From the NCBI GenBank assembly GCA_021432635.1, contig MU270046.1, forward strand, positions 471,913 to 535,912: a stretch of DNA of 64,000 bases, given 5' to 3'. This DNA comes from Thozetella sp. PMI_491 (taxonomy: Eukaryota > Ascomycota > Sordariomycetes > Chaetosphaeriales > Chaetosphaeriaceae). This document shows positions 34,678 to 45,858 of this stretch, in pieces. Each line of letters starts with the position of its first letter. Position 1 is the first letter of the stretch. The notes under the pieces were generated by a model. The model was given only the letters and a program-made list of their open reading frames with translations. It did no database searches and had not been told where the DNA came from. The position numbers and the translations under genes were made by a program.

Positions 34678-35564
34678 GACGGCGGCACCTAAAATAGCCT
34701 GCACACAACTTTATCACGAAAGAGTAGGAGGTCAATGTAGCCTGTAATACTTCGACTTCAAAGCAGGTACCCTCCATGACGACTGTAGGATACTTAGATG
34801 GTCACTACCTATATAGTGGCATGGGCAGAAAGAGCGGGCATCCCATCTCGTTATCGCCAATGGAGATACAATTTTTCAAATTAAATGACATAAAGATGTC
34901 TCATGATACGCCAGTTGGTCAACTAGCTTGTAAATGATCACTTGCTAATTTATTACCTATCCTAGACTGGCTCGGGCGCGGATTCAGCGATGATGTCTCT
35001 GCCATCACCCCGTTAAGTGCAACCGACAGGGGCAGGCCGACCCGGTGTTCATCTGCCTACATAACGCGCTCCACGTCTACCCAGCCCCCGGGCTCGCTTC
35101 GCTGCAAGGCTCTAGAAGTACCGTGCTAACATATCCTCATTGGGGTATATATGTCGTTATCTACGCCGGGCTTGCGGTAGCCTAATGAAGAGTCTTGTCA
35201 GAAACGACCAATGTTGCTGTGCCTGCAAGGCCGACCTCGGCGACATCGGCGCCCCGAAGCAAGAGATAACTATGACTTGCCGTGCTGATGACGCTTAGTA
35301 CAGCTATGCCAGATGCTGGCCGCCTATATTGTCACAAAGGGGAAAACGTTTGACATGAAGATGGCTGTGCAGGTTAAGGATGCCTCTTGGTATGGGGACC
35401 AAAGTCGAGTTGTCATGGTAGGCTTAGGAGAGCAGCCGAGGAGTTTGACAGGCCACAGTACTCGTGAATTAAGCATTGAGTACGATCAACTAGTATTATT
35501 TACTCTCTTTAAGCAAGACGCTTTTAACTATCAAACCATGGGAACTAACCCTCCAGCACTACGA
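34678..35564. other. Intergenic between amidase start and PAD stop
   Basis: A palindromic CTATATAG is at 34809-34816, about 132 bp ahead of the amidase ATG, and is the best core-promoter candidate. The plus-strand frame beginning at 35313 is antisense to the PAD gene and has no motif. Confidence 0.4.
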
Positions 35565-37511
35565 TCACTCCCACCATACCACATTGGTCTCTCGCAAAGT
35601 GTTGGAGCCGCAGTGAACCTCACCGAGTCCAACATGGTGAGACAGAAAATCTTCAACCATCACCAACTCCATACCGGCCTGTGCATACGCATCCCGCACA
35701 GCCGTCTCAAGGGCGTCCTTGCCGTCGACAACAGGGCCCCAGGGCTTCGGACACAGATACGTTTTCCCAATCACAACGCCGTTGATCGCTGCCGGGCTGA
35801 AAGCAACCACCAGGTGCTCATCGCTCATCACCGTGTCAGTGTGCGAGGGCAAGCCATCTGCACGGGTGGTGAAGCCGGAGGCGTCCAAATTAAGATCCTT
35901 GAAGAGTACTGGGATCTTGATGACGTCTTCTGGCTGGATGGGAATCTCAGACAGTAATGTCACGAGGTTCAAGTCAATATATTTTTGCGCGTAGGCGTTT
36001 ACTGCTATGAAAGTGGCGTTGGCAAGGGTTTCATCGACAGTGGTCTTTAGTTCTTCCTCCGTGACTAGGAATGTGTTATCGAGAGACCCATTGAATGATA
36101 TAGCACGGACGCCACCTATCACAGTATCTTAGTACCAAGATGACGGAGAATCAACTAGGGGCTGATGGAGCCGGGTTTTTATACCATTACCCGTTGCGGC
36201 CACATTATTCAATACGTTAATGGCCGATACTGTGTCTGCGATAGCAATGGTGAAACCGAGACCGGTCTTGTTGGACGGCACAAACTGCACGAACTCATCA
36301 ACGTGTCCAATAAGTAGCCACCCCGTCTCCAAGATCAGCGGCTTCTGCAGCCCCTGGCTATCAAGGAACGTTGACATGGCAGATGCCGTGCGTTTCTCGA
36401 AGTGCTTGCCTGCCTAGAGTTAGTAGTCAAGCCTCGTATTTCTGGAATGTAGACGCATACCCTGGATGATCCGTCCGGCTGGGTATTTGATTCCGGCCTT
36501 AGATGTATAAGGGGGAATTGTCTCCAGGTTGCCATATGAGTTGATCTCCAGATGGCCAAAGTATCGCTCTCCACCCTCCGGCTGGAAACCGCCGATGCCC
36601 GGGCCTCGCAGCTGCTCAAAGACCTGGCGGCCGCCAGTACGAGTAGACTGGGCGGATCGCAGCATCACGCGGATGGATATAGGCCCATTGGGGCCAGGCA
36701 TGCTGGCATACGCTGGCTCGAAGAAGTCCTGGGCCCAGATATCGTCGCTCTGAGTGAAGAGATACAAAGGGTTGGTAATCCCGGCGGCCACTCGCCCAGC
36801 TTCCATGCCGTTAACAAAGCCTTGCTGGATGGGATCGGTATCATTGGCACCGGTAGCCACTATGGTTTCAACCTTCTGCAGGTGGTGATGGGTCAGGATG
36901 GGTGCAATCTTGAGCGCGACGGCGTCCGAGGCCATGGTGTTATCGTCGTGCACGTCGAATTGGACGGTGACCTTTCCGTCCCAGGCCGAGGCGTTAGTGA
37001 CGAACTGGCGGCCGTCCATGCCCAGAGTAATGCCGGCGCGGATTTGAGTAGCATTGAAGCTGAACTCCTTGTCAACTAATCGCCAGGCGTTGGTCTCATT
37101 GGCGGCGGAAGGGAAGTCGTTCACAAAAATGCGCACCCTGTCGTAGGCGGCGTCCGGTGTTGCGTAGATGTAGGCGAATGCACTGTCAGATACATTCATG
37201 GGCACAGTGACCAAGGGAGCAGCCAGGCCAGGCTGAAGGAGAAGATGACCAGAGGCATCGTGGCAAGACGCCAGCTCATGGTTGCTCAGCGGGTTTCCGG
37301 CCAGATCCTGGGAGGGGCAGCGCATGAACGTGTCTCCAACATTAGGCAAGAAGATGGCGCCTCTCTCAGGGGTCCAAAATTGCTTGCGGCTCTCGTCCGA
37401 GGCGTTGACGATCCCGTCCCGATTTGTATCAGCCCAGATGGTTGGGGTGGTGGACAGGCAGAGGCAAGACCCAAGCGGAAGAACCGCCAAGGTGATCTGC
37501 AGGAGGTGCAT
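35565..37511 (-). CDS. Secreted protein-arginine deiminase (PAD)
   Basis: Exons 36461-37511, 36185-36409 and 35565-36115 give 608 residues. Converts arginine side chains in proteins to citrulline with release of ammonia. A signal peptide (MHLLQITLAVLPLGSCLCLS) and many N-glycosylation sites point to secretion. All catalytic residues align with animal PADs: Asp262 (WAQDFFE), His386 and Asp388 (LIGHVDEFVQFVPS), Cys594 (GEVHCGSNT). Upstream of the catalytic domain, residues ~95-230 form one beta-rich domain, smaller than the two-domain animal N-terminus; an early DTNRDG stretch (residue 28) resembles a calcium-binding loop. The intron 1 and 2 borders are required to keep HVDEF and VRAISFNGS in frame. 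Sits between the amidase and a regulator transcribed the other way. Confidence 0.93.
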
Positions 37512-38810
37512 CTCGGATGAGTAAGGTAGCAGCGGACACGATGAGGTATGGTGAGAGGTGAGCTGTAGATCTGAGGTTGCCTGCAAGAACGCCCGAGACT
37601 TTCTCGACTAGCAAACTGCGATAGACGAATGGGAGGCTGAAAATACCGTGACGTATTTATATCCTTTTCATCAGCCTGTACGGATGTCCAGACAGGTGAG
37701 ATTAATGAGCGACTTCGCCATTGCAGTCGAACGTTGCCTTCCCAAACAAGAGTTGGTCCAGGCTTGCATCTCCGTCGGAATTTCCCCCAGTGCACCACTT
37801 ACAAATGAATACTACGATAGTCAAAGATAAGTCGTGTTGGTGCGGAAGGGGCCCTTGGCTAGGGGGAGGCGATGAACGCTGATATGTTGTTTGCAACTAG
37901 AGCACTTCTGGTCATTCTGGTGGCCAAGACCGTGAACAAGTTGGCGGTGGCGGTGGAGTGAATGGTGATTGTACAAAGGCACAGTACATGGATTAACAGT
38001 GGCATACATCCTTGAGATGTCATTCTACTAATGCTTGATTTCCCCGTACGTAAACTCAATTCGAGGTAATACCTACAGGACTTTGGCGGGCCGAGCTTAT
38101 CAGCTAGGTGGCGGAGGCGGACCTACAGAGGACGAAATAGATGGTACTGTATCATATCGAGAAATGGGCCCCCACCCGAGAGAATACGAGCCTAAGCCTA
38201 TCCCAGCTAGTTTTTTGGCCAAGACTTTTTAATTGCCGAGCAGCGCGGGGCTTGGCGGGGTAACTTACTTTTGATTCTCGAAGTTTTCCAGAGCAATGGA
38301 AACTGCATGTCCGACTTCTAGAAGGAGCTGTGGCCGCACGGTTATTTCTGCAAACAAATGCTTCGCCACAAGGCATCAATTAGCACAATTTGGATTAGCG
38401 TGGGCGGAGAAAGTGACTGAGATAACTGATACTCCGGCAACATCGTTATTACGCCGACTGGGTGACCCAGGTCTGCCGTTTAGCTGCTCATAGCCCATTG
38501 GTAGCCACGGGCGATAACCAACGAAGTACCGATTACGCCATTGTCCCACACCTCCAGATCCAATCCCACCTCTTGGCCACGTTCGACTCTGTACCAAGCT
38601 TATCTCGCAGTCAATGTGTATGTACATACCTAGCTATCTCTGTCTTAGGCTTGTGGGTCGCCGGCCATAAAGCCGTCTACCTAAGAAACTTCAAGCAACA
38701 CCGGCAGATTGCAAAGCACCTCACGCGGGTAATGCGCTCTATCCAAATCTGGGCATTGCGGTTGAATCCGCACAACAGATGGTATTTGTAGCTCCCGCTG
38801 GCCGCGCAGA
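37512..38810. promoter_or_regulatory. Divergent interval between PAD and its neighbouring regulator
   Basis: On the minus strand TATAAATA lies at 37654-37661, 143 bp ahead of the PAD ATG, adjoined by TGACGT, a CRE-like core. On the plus side no clear TATA is seen before 38811. Frames at 37648-38791 show no motif. Confidence 0.45.
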
Positions 38811-40695
38811 ATGAGTCTCGGTCCTCAATGCTGGCGATGCCGCAAGCGGAGGGTCCGGTGCGATTCTCGGCAGCCTGCCTGCAAGCGCTGTCTCTCAGCC
38901 AACAGCGACTGCCCCGGCTACGGAGACAAAAAGCCCATCACCTGGAGGAAACCAATCGTTGTGCTGAACCATAGTGACGCAGCTCCACTGCCCGCACAGC
39001 ATGCCGCACCAGTCGGTACACGAACAGGAGGCGACGGCAAAGCCCCTGAGAATGCCGCTCACACGGGCCTCATGCACAGGTCACCTCCGACACGAGGAGT
39101 GCTCTTACAGCTTAGGATGGCCGCCGAAGCGGTTAGCTACTGCAAGTCACCTAGCGATCAGCAATGAAACCTGCTTATGAATTGCCTTGTTAATCTTTCT
39201 TTGCCAGACAACGCCCAGGTGGCCCCCGACCTATTACCATTTAGGACAACACATAGCCCCTATTTGGTAGAACTCCAGCAGCTTGGTTCTTTTTCTGGCT
39301 ACTTTCAGTATGCCTACATGTCCATAATGGCCATCCATCGACTCGCATCTACTGCCCAGGCCAGCCCAGCCCCTATGCGGGGAGAGGCGCTGCAGCGTGA
39401 CGACCTAGATGCGCTTGCCTGCTCTCTCGCCAAGGGGGACTTTAGGGCGGTCTTTTTTGCTTCTCAGGCGGGTATGCTAAATAATTTAAGTCGACAACTA
39501 TGCGAACCTTTTCCCGCCCAAATTTCTGTCCCTGGTCCTGACTTACTGATCCCTATATTGATGATGCTATCCTCTCAAGTCGGTTCTTCCTCTGTCCTCA
39601 ACTCTCAACCTGCTTTACAGCAGTCACTTCACTTCCTACGGCACTAACCCCCTGGAGCAGGTACAGTCTTCCACATACTCGCACTGGCGAACGCACCTGT
39701 CCGGAGCGTGGGGCGTAGTCAACGCTCACGGCGGTCTTCCAGGAGTGGCAAGAAAACAACCGTCGATTGCAAATACGCTGCACGACTTGATCGTCATTGA
39801 CACTTTCGCCACCTCAACCAGTGCATTGCGCGCCGAGGTTGTGGCCGAAATAGCACGGCAACAGTCTTACGGAGAAATATTCATGAGCGACGTGTTTAAG
39901 CATGATGTATTTGGAAGCATGACACCCGTTCCAGGTGACATCTGCAACATCCTGGTGCAGATAAACTTGTTCCGCGCCGAAATCTTCGGGCGAAGGCCGA
40001 GCGGCCCGGGAACGGATACAGGTCGACTCACCGAGATACTGGACGCCATATCCGCTGTGGACATTGAAGGGATCGCCGAGCGCGCGGCCGCAAGTGCTAG
40101 AATCCACGCATGGCTCTTGGGGCCACATCGGCTGAGCTCACCACCGCCCCCACCACATGCTAACGAGGATCAACATAACCTGGAAGCGTGGAAGCTTTTC
40201 GCTGCTACGTATCGCTGCGCGCTGACACATTATGCCATCAGTAGCATGGCTGGATTTGGTTACCCAAGCTCGAGGTTTAACAGCCTTAGACTTATAGCTC
40301 GCAGCGACTCGTTGGCCTTTGGTCTGCTGGGGCAAGAAGAGAGCTGCTATCAGGAGCTGATGGGCTCTCTTCGGGCCCTATTTGCTCAGAATCGCGAGTG
40401 CCGGCCTTCGACGACAGCCACTACCGAGATTGGCTCGAGCATGGGGCTTTTGCACAAATTTGTAATATGGCCCATGGTTGTCGCGGGAATCCATGCCTCT
40501 CTTGTTTGGCAAGATGAAGGCGGAGTTCGGTTCTTGTGCTCGCACATGCGCGACCTGGGACGGGAGCTCGGCACCTTCGCCGTGGTCGACGGCGCAGCGT
40601 TTATCGAGGCTCTCTGGCGGATGCAAGAGCGAGACGGAGGGACGTGGCGGTCGTGGGACTCGCTCTTCTCCAAGAGCCCGCTGTTTCTGATGTAA
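38811..40695 (+). CDS. Zn(II)2Cys6 transcription factor
   Basis: Exons 38811-39141, 39208-39578 and 39658-40695 give 579 residues. The cluster CWRCRKRRVRCD...PACKRC...DCPGYG starts at residue 7. Intron 1 has a GC donor (GCAAGT) rather than GT; using it restores the conserved EAVSYYNAQVAPDL segment exactly. Intron 2 uses a CACTAAC branch point 12 nt ahead of GAG and rejoins SSTYSHWRTHLSGAW, the family's central motif. The C-terminal half is the usual fungal regulator domain (DUF3468 type) ending in WDSLFSKSPLFLM. A nuclear regulator; its position next to the PAD and the transporter makes it the likely local regulator of this block, by inference. Confidence 0.88.
39142..39207 (+). other. GC-AG intron
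   Basis: 66-nt intron with donor T|GCAAGT and acceptor TTTGCCAG. No GT donor in the right phase lies nearby; the GC donor alone gives a continuous conserved peptide. Confidence 0.75.
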
Positions 40696-40837
40696 TCAGA
40701 GCTTATACATACTTGCTCTCGGGTGTGACTGGGAGGGAGCAGGTTGGAAGATGTAATGCGCTGGCGGCCACAATGGCAGCCCGAGTTTGGCTTTCCGAGA
40801 GATGCGAAAGTGGAGGGTCCCACAAGTTTATGCACGG

Positions 40838-40868
40838 TACCTACCTTACCTACCTTACCTTACCTACC
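40838..40868 (+). repeat. TACC/TTACC microsatellite
   Basis: Irregular array of TACC, TTACC and TACCT units, 140 bp past the regulator stop; likely slippage-prone, no function inferred. Confidence 0.8.
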
Positions 40869-41488
40869 GAGGCGGTGCGGCTAAGCTTGCGTAGTACCCT
40901 GCATGAAATTACCGGCTCGCATTTTAGGGTGGCATGTATCCGTATGTACAGAACTTATGGTGCCCTACTCCCCATTGGAATATTCTTTGACCAATTCGAC
41001 ACGGCACATGACGAGAGCGATAAGCCTGCCCGGCAGTGGGAAATGCGGGGAGCGAGCTGGCCGTATGTTCTTGCCCCTTGATCCCAGGACTCCCGTAAAG
41101 CCGTCTGGTGGTTCGTTGCCTTTTTTTTTACGCGACGTGTCGGCAAGCCTCTTTGGGTCTCGTTGCGACGGCTCGCTCAGCTCGGGGACTCGGCAACCTT
41201 CTCGAGCGGTAGCGTAGTCGCCAATCCGCGCGCCTGCCCAGGAAGGAAGGTACCTAAACTGGCGGCGTCGGGAGCGTTACGTGATTAGCGGTGGAGCCTA
41301 CTGGCGACGTAGGTAAGCGGCCTCGGCTTCTCCCGCCCGCTCGGGACCCATTCCGGCCGGGAGCCCTCTTCTGTCTCCTGCTTCGGGGCCTTGTGTCTTC
41401 GTCTCTCGACGATCCCCACGAACCTCACCCGACCCGTGCACGCCTGAGCCCCGGCGATCGCTACGGAGAGAGCGCGCGCGCAATTGCC
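40869..41488. other. Upstream region of the SLC46-like transporter
   Basis: Contains a T8 run at about 41121-41129 and is GC-rich with overlapping Arg-rich frames near the start codon; no gene found. Confidence 0.4.
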
Positions 41489-43511
41489 ATGCCAGCCGCC
41501 GACGAGGACACGCCGCTGCTGGGCGAGCACCACAGCAGCAATGGCAACGGCACACCACACGCGGGGCGGCCCAAGCCGAAGGAACCCCGCCGGTTCTTAT
41601 CTCCGGCCACTTCGCTGCTGGTTGCGGGCTTCATGATCTCGACCTCGTTCTGCTTCACCCAGGTTCCGTACGTGGTGCACGCCGTGCGGCCGCTCCCGGC
41701 TTGTCGTCCCAAGGCTAATTGACGCTGCAGCATCCTCTTTCTCCTGCGCCAGATGGTATGCGACGACTACTACAGCATCCACCCGCCATTTGAAGGGCCC
41801 GGCGACCGATGTAATCTGCCCCAGATCGACGGACCGGCTGCGCAGCAGATGGCGCTCCTCGGCATGAGCACCACCATCTGCGGTATGTTCTATGCTACCT
41901 CATGAAAAAAAAAAGAGAAAAAAAACTAGCTGCCTCCAACTTTTCGCCAAGAAAAGATGAACTGACCTACCTTGCTAGGAACCGTCAATCTCTTCATGGC
42001 TGGCTGGTACATCAAGCGCGTGGGCCTCAAGACTGCTCTGGCTGCCCAGACGGCATTGCCTGCCCTGCGCGTGGCCATCCAGACCGTCGGGGCCATCGTC
42101 GGCGGAAGAGCAGGGATCGTCATTTTTCAGACCAGTCAGTTGATGACGGTTCTAGGAGGACCAGCAGGTTACATGTTCTCTCCCCTCCCACGATCCAATC
42201 CCTCCGCAGCCGGGGCGCCCGCTAACTCGAGCGGCTCTTTCGCCTAGGCTTGTCCTCAACACCTATATGAGTGAGCTCGTCACGCCTGCCGAGAGAACGG
42301 CTGCCTTCGGAAGGCTTCAAGGTGTCGCCATGCTTGGCACTGCCACCGGCTTCCTCGGTACGCCGACCTCGGTGCGCTCTGGGTTCGGCTTTTGATTGGC
42401 TAACCGGTTACTCAGTGGGCTCGATAATTGGTGACATTTATGATGTGATCCTGCCGTTCAAGGTCGCCTTTTGCTCCTTCGTCTTGTCGTGCCTCTACGT
42501 CGCCATTGTCCCGCCCTACATCTCGCCGGAATCCATGTCCGGCGCCGGCCCACCCGTCAAGGGACTCGGCGGCTTCTTTGCGCCTCTGAAGATCCTAGTG
42601 CCACAGGACATGACACTACCGGACGGGAAGCAGATCAAATCCCGGGGCATTCTCTTCCTCACCCTCGGCGTCTTCCTCGGCGTGGTGAGTCCTCTTGCAT
42701 AAGAACTGCGGCATGCGTTCGGGTGGCTGACCTGACGATAGCTGGCGACTGGATATGCCCCGATCCTCATCCAGATGTATGCCATGAACAGATTCGGATT
42801 CCGCCCGGCCGAGAACGGCAGTCTCATGGCGCTGAATTTCGTCGCCCGCGGCATTTTTCTTATGGTTGTCTTTCCTGCCATCATCTCCTCTGGGCGTGCG
42901 TGGTTCGCGCGGACGGAAGAAGGCAGGAAAACGGCTTTGGAGAGCCAAGGCGAAGGCATTCCTACCCAGCCTGCGGACTTTGACCCGCCTCCTGGTGGTG
43001 TCCTGCCGGAGCAGGAACCAGCCGAGGTGCTGAAACCGGTTGAGCTGGAGAGCGGCCAAGCCTTCGATCTCTTCTTCCTCCGATGGAGCCTCGTCGTTGA
43101 CGGCGTCATGACTGCCTTGGCGGGGCTGATCTCATCGGGATGGCAGATCTATCTTGTCGGCGGTTTGCTCCCGCTTGCTTCCGGGTCGGCCCCGGCTGCG
43201 AAGGGAGTCATCACAGAGATGTGCCCTCCCTCCAAGCGGGCCGATGCTATCCAGGCCATGACTCTCGTGGAAAATGTCGCCGCGCTCTCGACCCTGGCCC
43301 TGTTCGGATATGTGTACGCGACGCTCACGGAGCTGGGCCAGGCGCATCTGACCTTCTTTTGCAATGCCGTAGGTAGCTCGCTGCTTGTGTGGACTGGATG
43401 CTTTAAACTGACATCCTCTAGGGCGTGGCGATAATTGCGGTGGCTGTCCTACTCCTATCCCGGTTTCCACCCCCCGGCAGCATTTACAGTAACGCCCCAA
43501 ACCCTCGATGA
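41489..43511 (+). CDS. Major facilitator, SLC46/PCFT-like
   Basis: Seven exons: 41489-41667, 41731-41882, 41979-42174, 42248-42357, 42416-42684, 42742-43368 and 43422-43511; 540 residues. Twelve membrane segments with a long hydrophilic central loop (PTQPADFDPPPGGVLPEQEP). The N-terminus EDTPLLGEH, the short luminal-side MVCDDYYSIHP, then GGPAGYMLVLNTYMSELVTPAERTAAFG (built across intron 3) follow the fungal relatives of the folate/heme carrier SLC46. The DTPLLG start may act as an acidic dileucine sorting signal toward vacuole or endosome. Intron 2 carries an A10/A8 run. Transport substrate unknown; next to the PAD/amidase block it could import a hydrolysis product, which is speculative. Confidence 0.87.
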
Positions 43512-45362
43512 TGGCATTGTCGTAAACGTTGGTGCTATCCGGGTACCCCGCTGTTAGTGTCTCAGCGCCATTAGGCCATGCAAATACGGCTTAAAGGCTG
43601 GGGACGTAGGGATATCATAGCATCTTGGGACCGAATGGGGAAGTGTGCTAGCACAGCTGGGTGCATGCATTGAGGTCTATTTAGTAATACTACTAGATCG
43701 TAAAATAGACGTAGGCGCCACCCTGTCCGCCCGGAGAAGCTGAGTTCTGTTGCCCATGTATCTGTGCGGCGATGTACTTTGGCGATATGTTGGTACATCC
43801 AGGCCTACCGTGTGGTGACATGGCCCGAATTCGGTTAGGAATCCGAAGTATGTTCGTGTCTTCGTGGTGCAGCAGTGTTAGCGGCTCCCGGGGCACCTGA
43901 AATTAAACCACATGGCGCGAGGCTGCTTCTAGTCGGGGCCGGCCAAGGCGGCCAAAAGTTCCTCTCTTCTATACGGGCAAGGTCTTTGGACCAGGATGCT
44001 GTAAGCCTATGCGAAGAGCGAAGTTTGCCCTGGAGCCGTCAATTTGGAGATCTAGCTAGGCGGTGATTTCACCTGTCAAAATAGGCACGCCACGGCTCCT
44101 CGTAGTTAGTCTGCGGTGAACTGACTAATAGAGATGTTATAGAGCCGAAACAGCTGAGACTTTGGTCGCGGATTAGGGGCATTGAAAGGTTCAGCACCTG
44201 GATTTACTCGCTTTTGCTTTTGGACACTCTACACTTTTTGCCGCACGTCTCCCTTGTCTACCCTCATGAATTGTACGTTGTTGTTTTGCTGTTTCGCTAG
44301 CCTCGGTCCCTCGTTCAAGACCCTTCATTTGCTTCCCTCTCGTACGACCTCGTTCGCAACGCTCTCAGAGCGACTTGTAGAGGTATACTAATTATTTTTA
44401 GAACCAAATTTAGTCGGAAATACACGATGCAATTGTTTGTCCAAAATCTAGATCTGTAGCTAAAAAGACGGATTTAGAATTCCTTAGTCAACAGATATAC
44501 AACAATTCACCTCCTATATACATACCAGCCTCGTACTGTGCGAGATAAATGCTAGCCGGACTGAGCGCTTGAGAGCAAGAAACGGCCTCTTTTTTCTCGT
44601 TCGGTGCTGACCCTGTAAGCACTCTGCGCCTTGTCATATGACATAGGATGGCAAATGTGAAGCAGAGCCTTCTTATCTCCCACGTTAACAAACAGGGGCT
44701 GGGTTGCAGGACATCGAGCGCCGTATGTACGTATAGTACACAAGCTTGATAAATAGCTATGGTTATTAGCTAACTTCTGGATTTCGGGGCAGTCTTCTGG
44801 TAAGTTCAGGAGCTTGCGAGTTAGTTGGTTGTGTTATTTAGTGTACACCACGACTTTGTTTTGGGAAGGGATAATGGTAGGAGGGCCGACACGCCAAGAG
44901 CAATATCACGGAACCCGACTAACGACCGGTTCGAATAAGGTTAGTATTGGTGTCATTTACTTGACCACAACACCTCCTTCATTTCCGGACGCTGGGGTTT
45001 ATAGGCAGATTTGAACACGCGCTAAGGATGCAGTGCCAACGTGGCGGGCAGTATAGATGTTGTCACTTCCCACGCTTGGCTCTGCAGTATGCCTCGCCAG
45101 CCAACCCAAAGTTCCTACGATTGGCTTACCCCAGCTTTCGACATGGGCAAGAATACGAGGTAGATCGTGCCAAGCGTTTTAACACAATGCCGGAGCAGCG
45201 TCGACACGAGAACCCGGCGAACACGGGCTATTCGACCTCGCTATTTAAACGGCGCCTCCTGGCCAGTTGAAGAGACAACGTCATCAGTAGCGCCCGCGCC
45301 TCTCGCTCAATCACAAGCCACTCGCTCATAAAAATAACTCTCGCTTTTGAAAAATAGATAAG
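43512..45362. other. Gene-free stretch
   Basis: AT-rich around 44380-44520. The frame at 44182-44391 (Cys/Phe/Leu-rich) has no start context or splice partner that I could find. A TTTAAAC tract at about 45244 precedes the small cysteine-rich gene by ~115 bp and may serve as its TATA equivalent. Confidence 0.4.
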
Positions 45363-45858
45363 ATGCAGTTCTCCATCGTTAGCATTTCCCTCTTGGTCCT
45401 CGGCATCAATGCCTTGCCCTCTGCCCCTGAGGGTCTAGCCGGCCGGGACCTATGCGAGGCCATTTGCTACAGTAACCAGCCCGTGTGCAGCATTGGCTCG
45501 GTAAGTAAAACGCTTCACAATATAGAAAGCAGACCCTATTCATGTTACTAATCGATATTTTAGTATCCTGCTGGAGAGGTAAGCGTCTCAAACCGGTGGC
45601 TGAGATCTCCCGCCGAATCTTGACGCGACACTAACGCGGCGACTCCAACAACAGGACGGATGCTTCTACTGCTGCCAGTCCGACAAGCCTATTATGTGCA
45701 CCACCGTTTGCGCCTCGGCGCCGGTAGCGTGCGGTGAGGGCTCGGTAAGGGCGCCCCTCGGTACGAGACAATGTATAACCAGTTCTTGGTGCTAACCGAG
45801 GATGCAGTTCCCGTCTCATGACCAATATGGATGCTACTTCTGCTGCGCGTACCCTTAA
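45363..45858 (+). CDS. Small secreted cysteine-rich protein (effector-like)
   Basis: Exons 45363-45500, 45564-45578, 45655-45744 and 45808-45858 give 97 residues. Signal peptide MQFSIVSISLLVLGINA, then a short mature chain with twelve cysteines. Two copies of a G-C-[FY]-[FY]-C-C unit (DGCFYCCQ and YGCYFCCAYP) frame a CTTVCASAPVAC segment, so a tightly disulfide-bonded fold is expected. Exon 2 is a 15-nt microexon coding YPAGE. Each intron falls between cysteine blocks. No known effector family recognised. Such proteins act outside the cell, often toward hosts or competing microbes, but that is general knowledge of the class and not shown here. Confidence 0.85.

Noticed and set aside
35313-35957. 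214-codon plus-strand frame at the PAD 3' end
   Set aside because: Antisense to the PAD catalytic Cys region and without motifs of its own.
44182-44391. Plus-strand Cys/Phe-rich frame
   Set aside because: No signal-peptide cleavage pattern, no conserved cysteine spacing, no promoter context.
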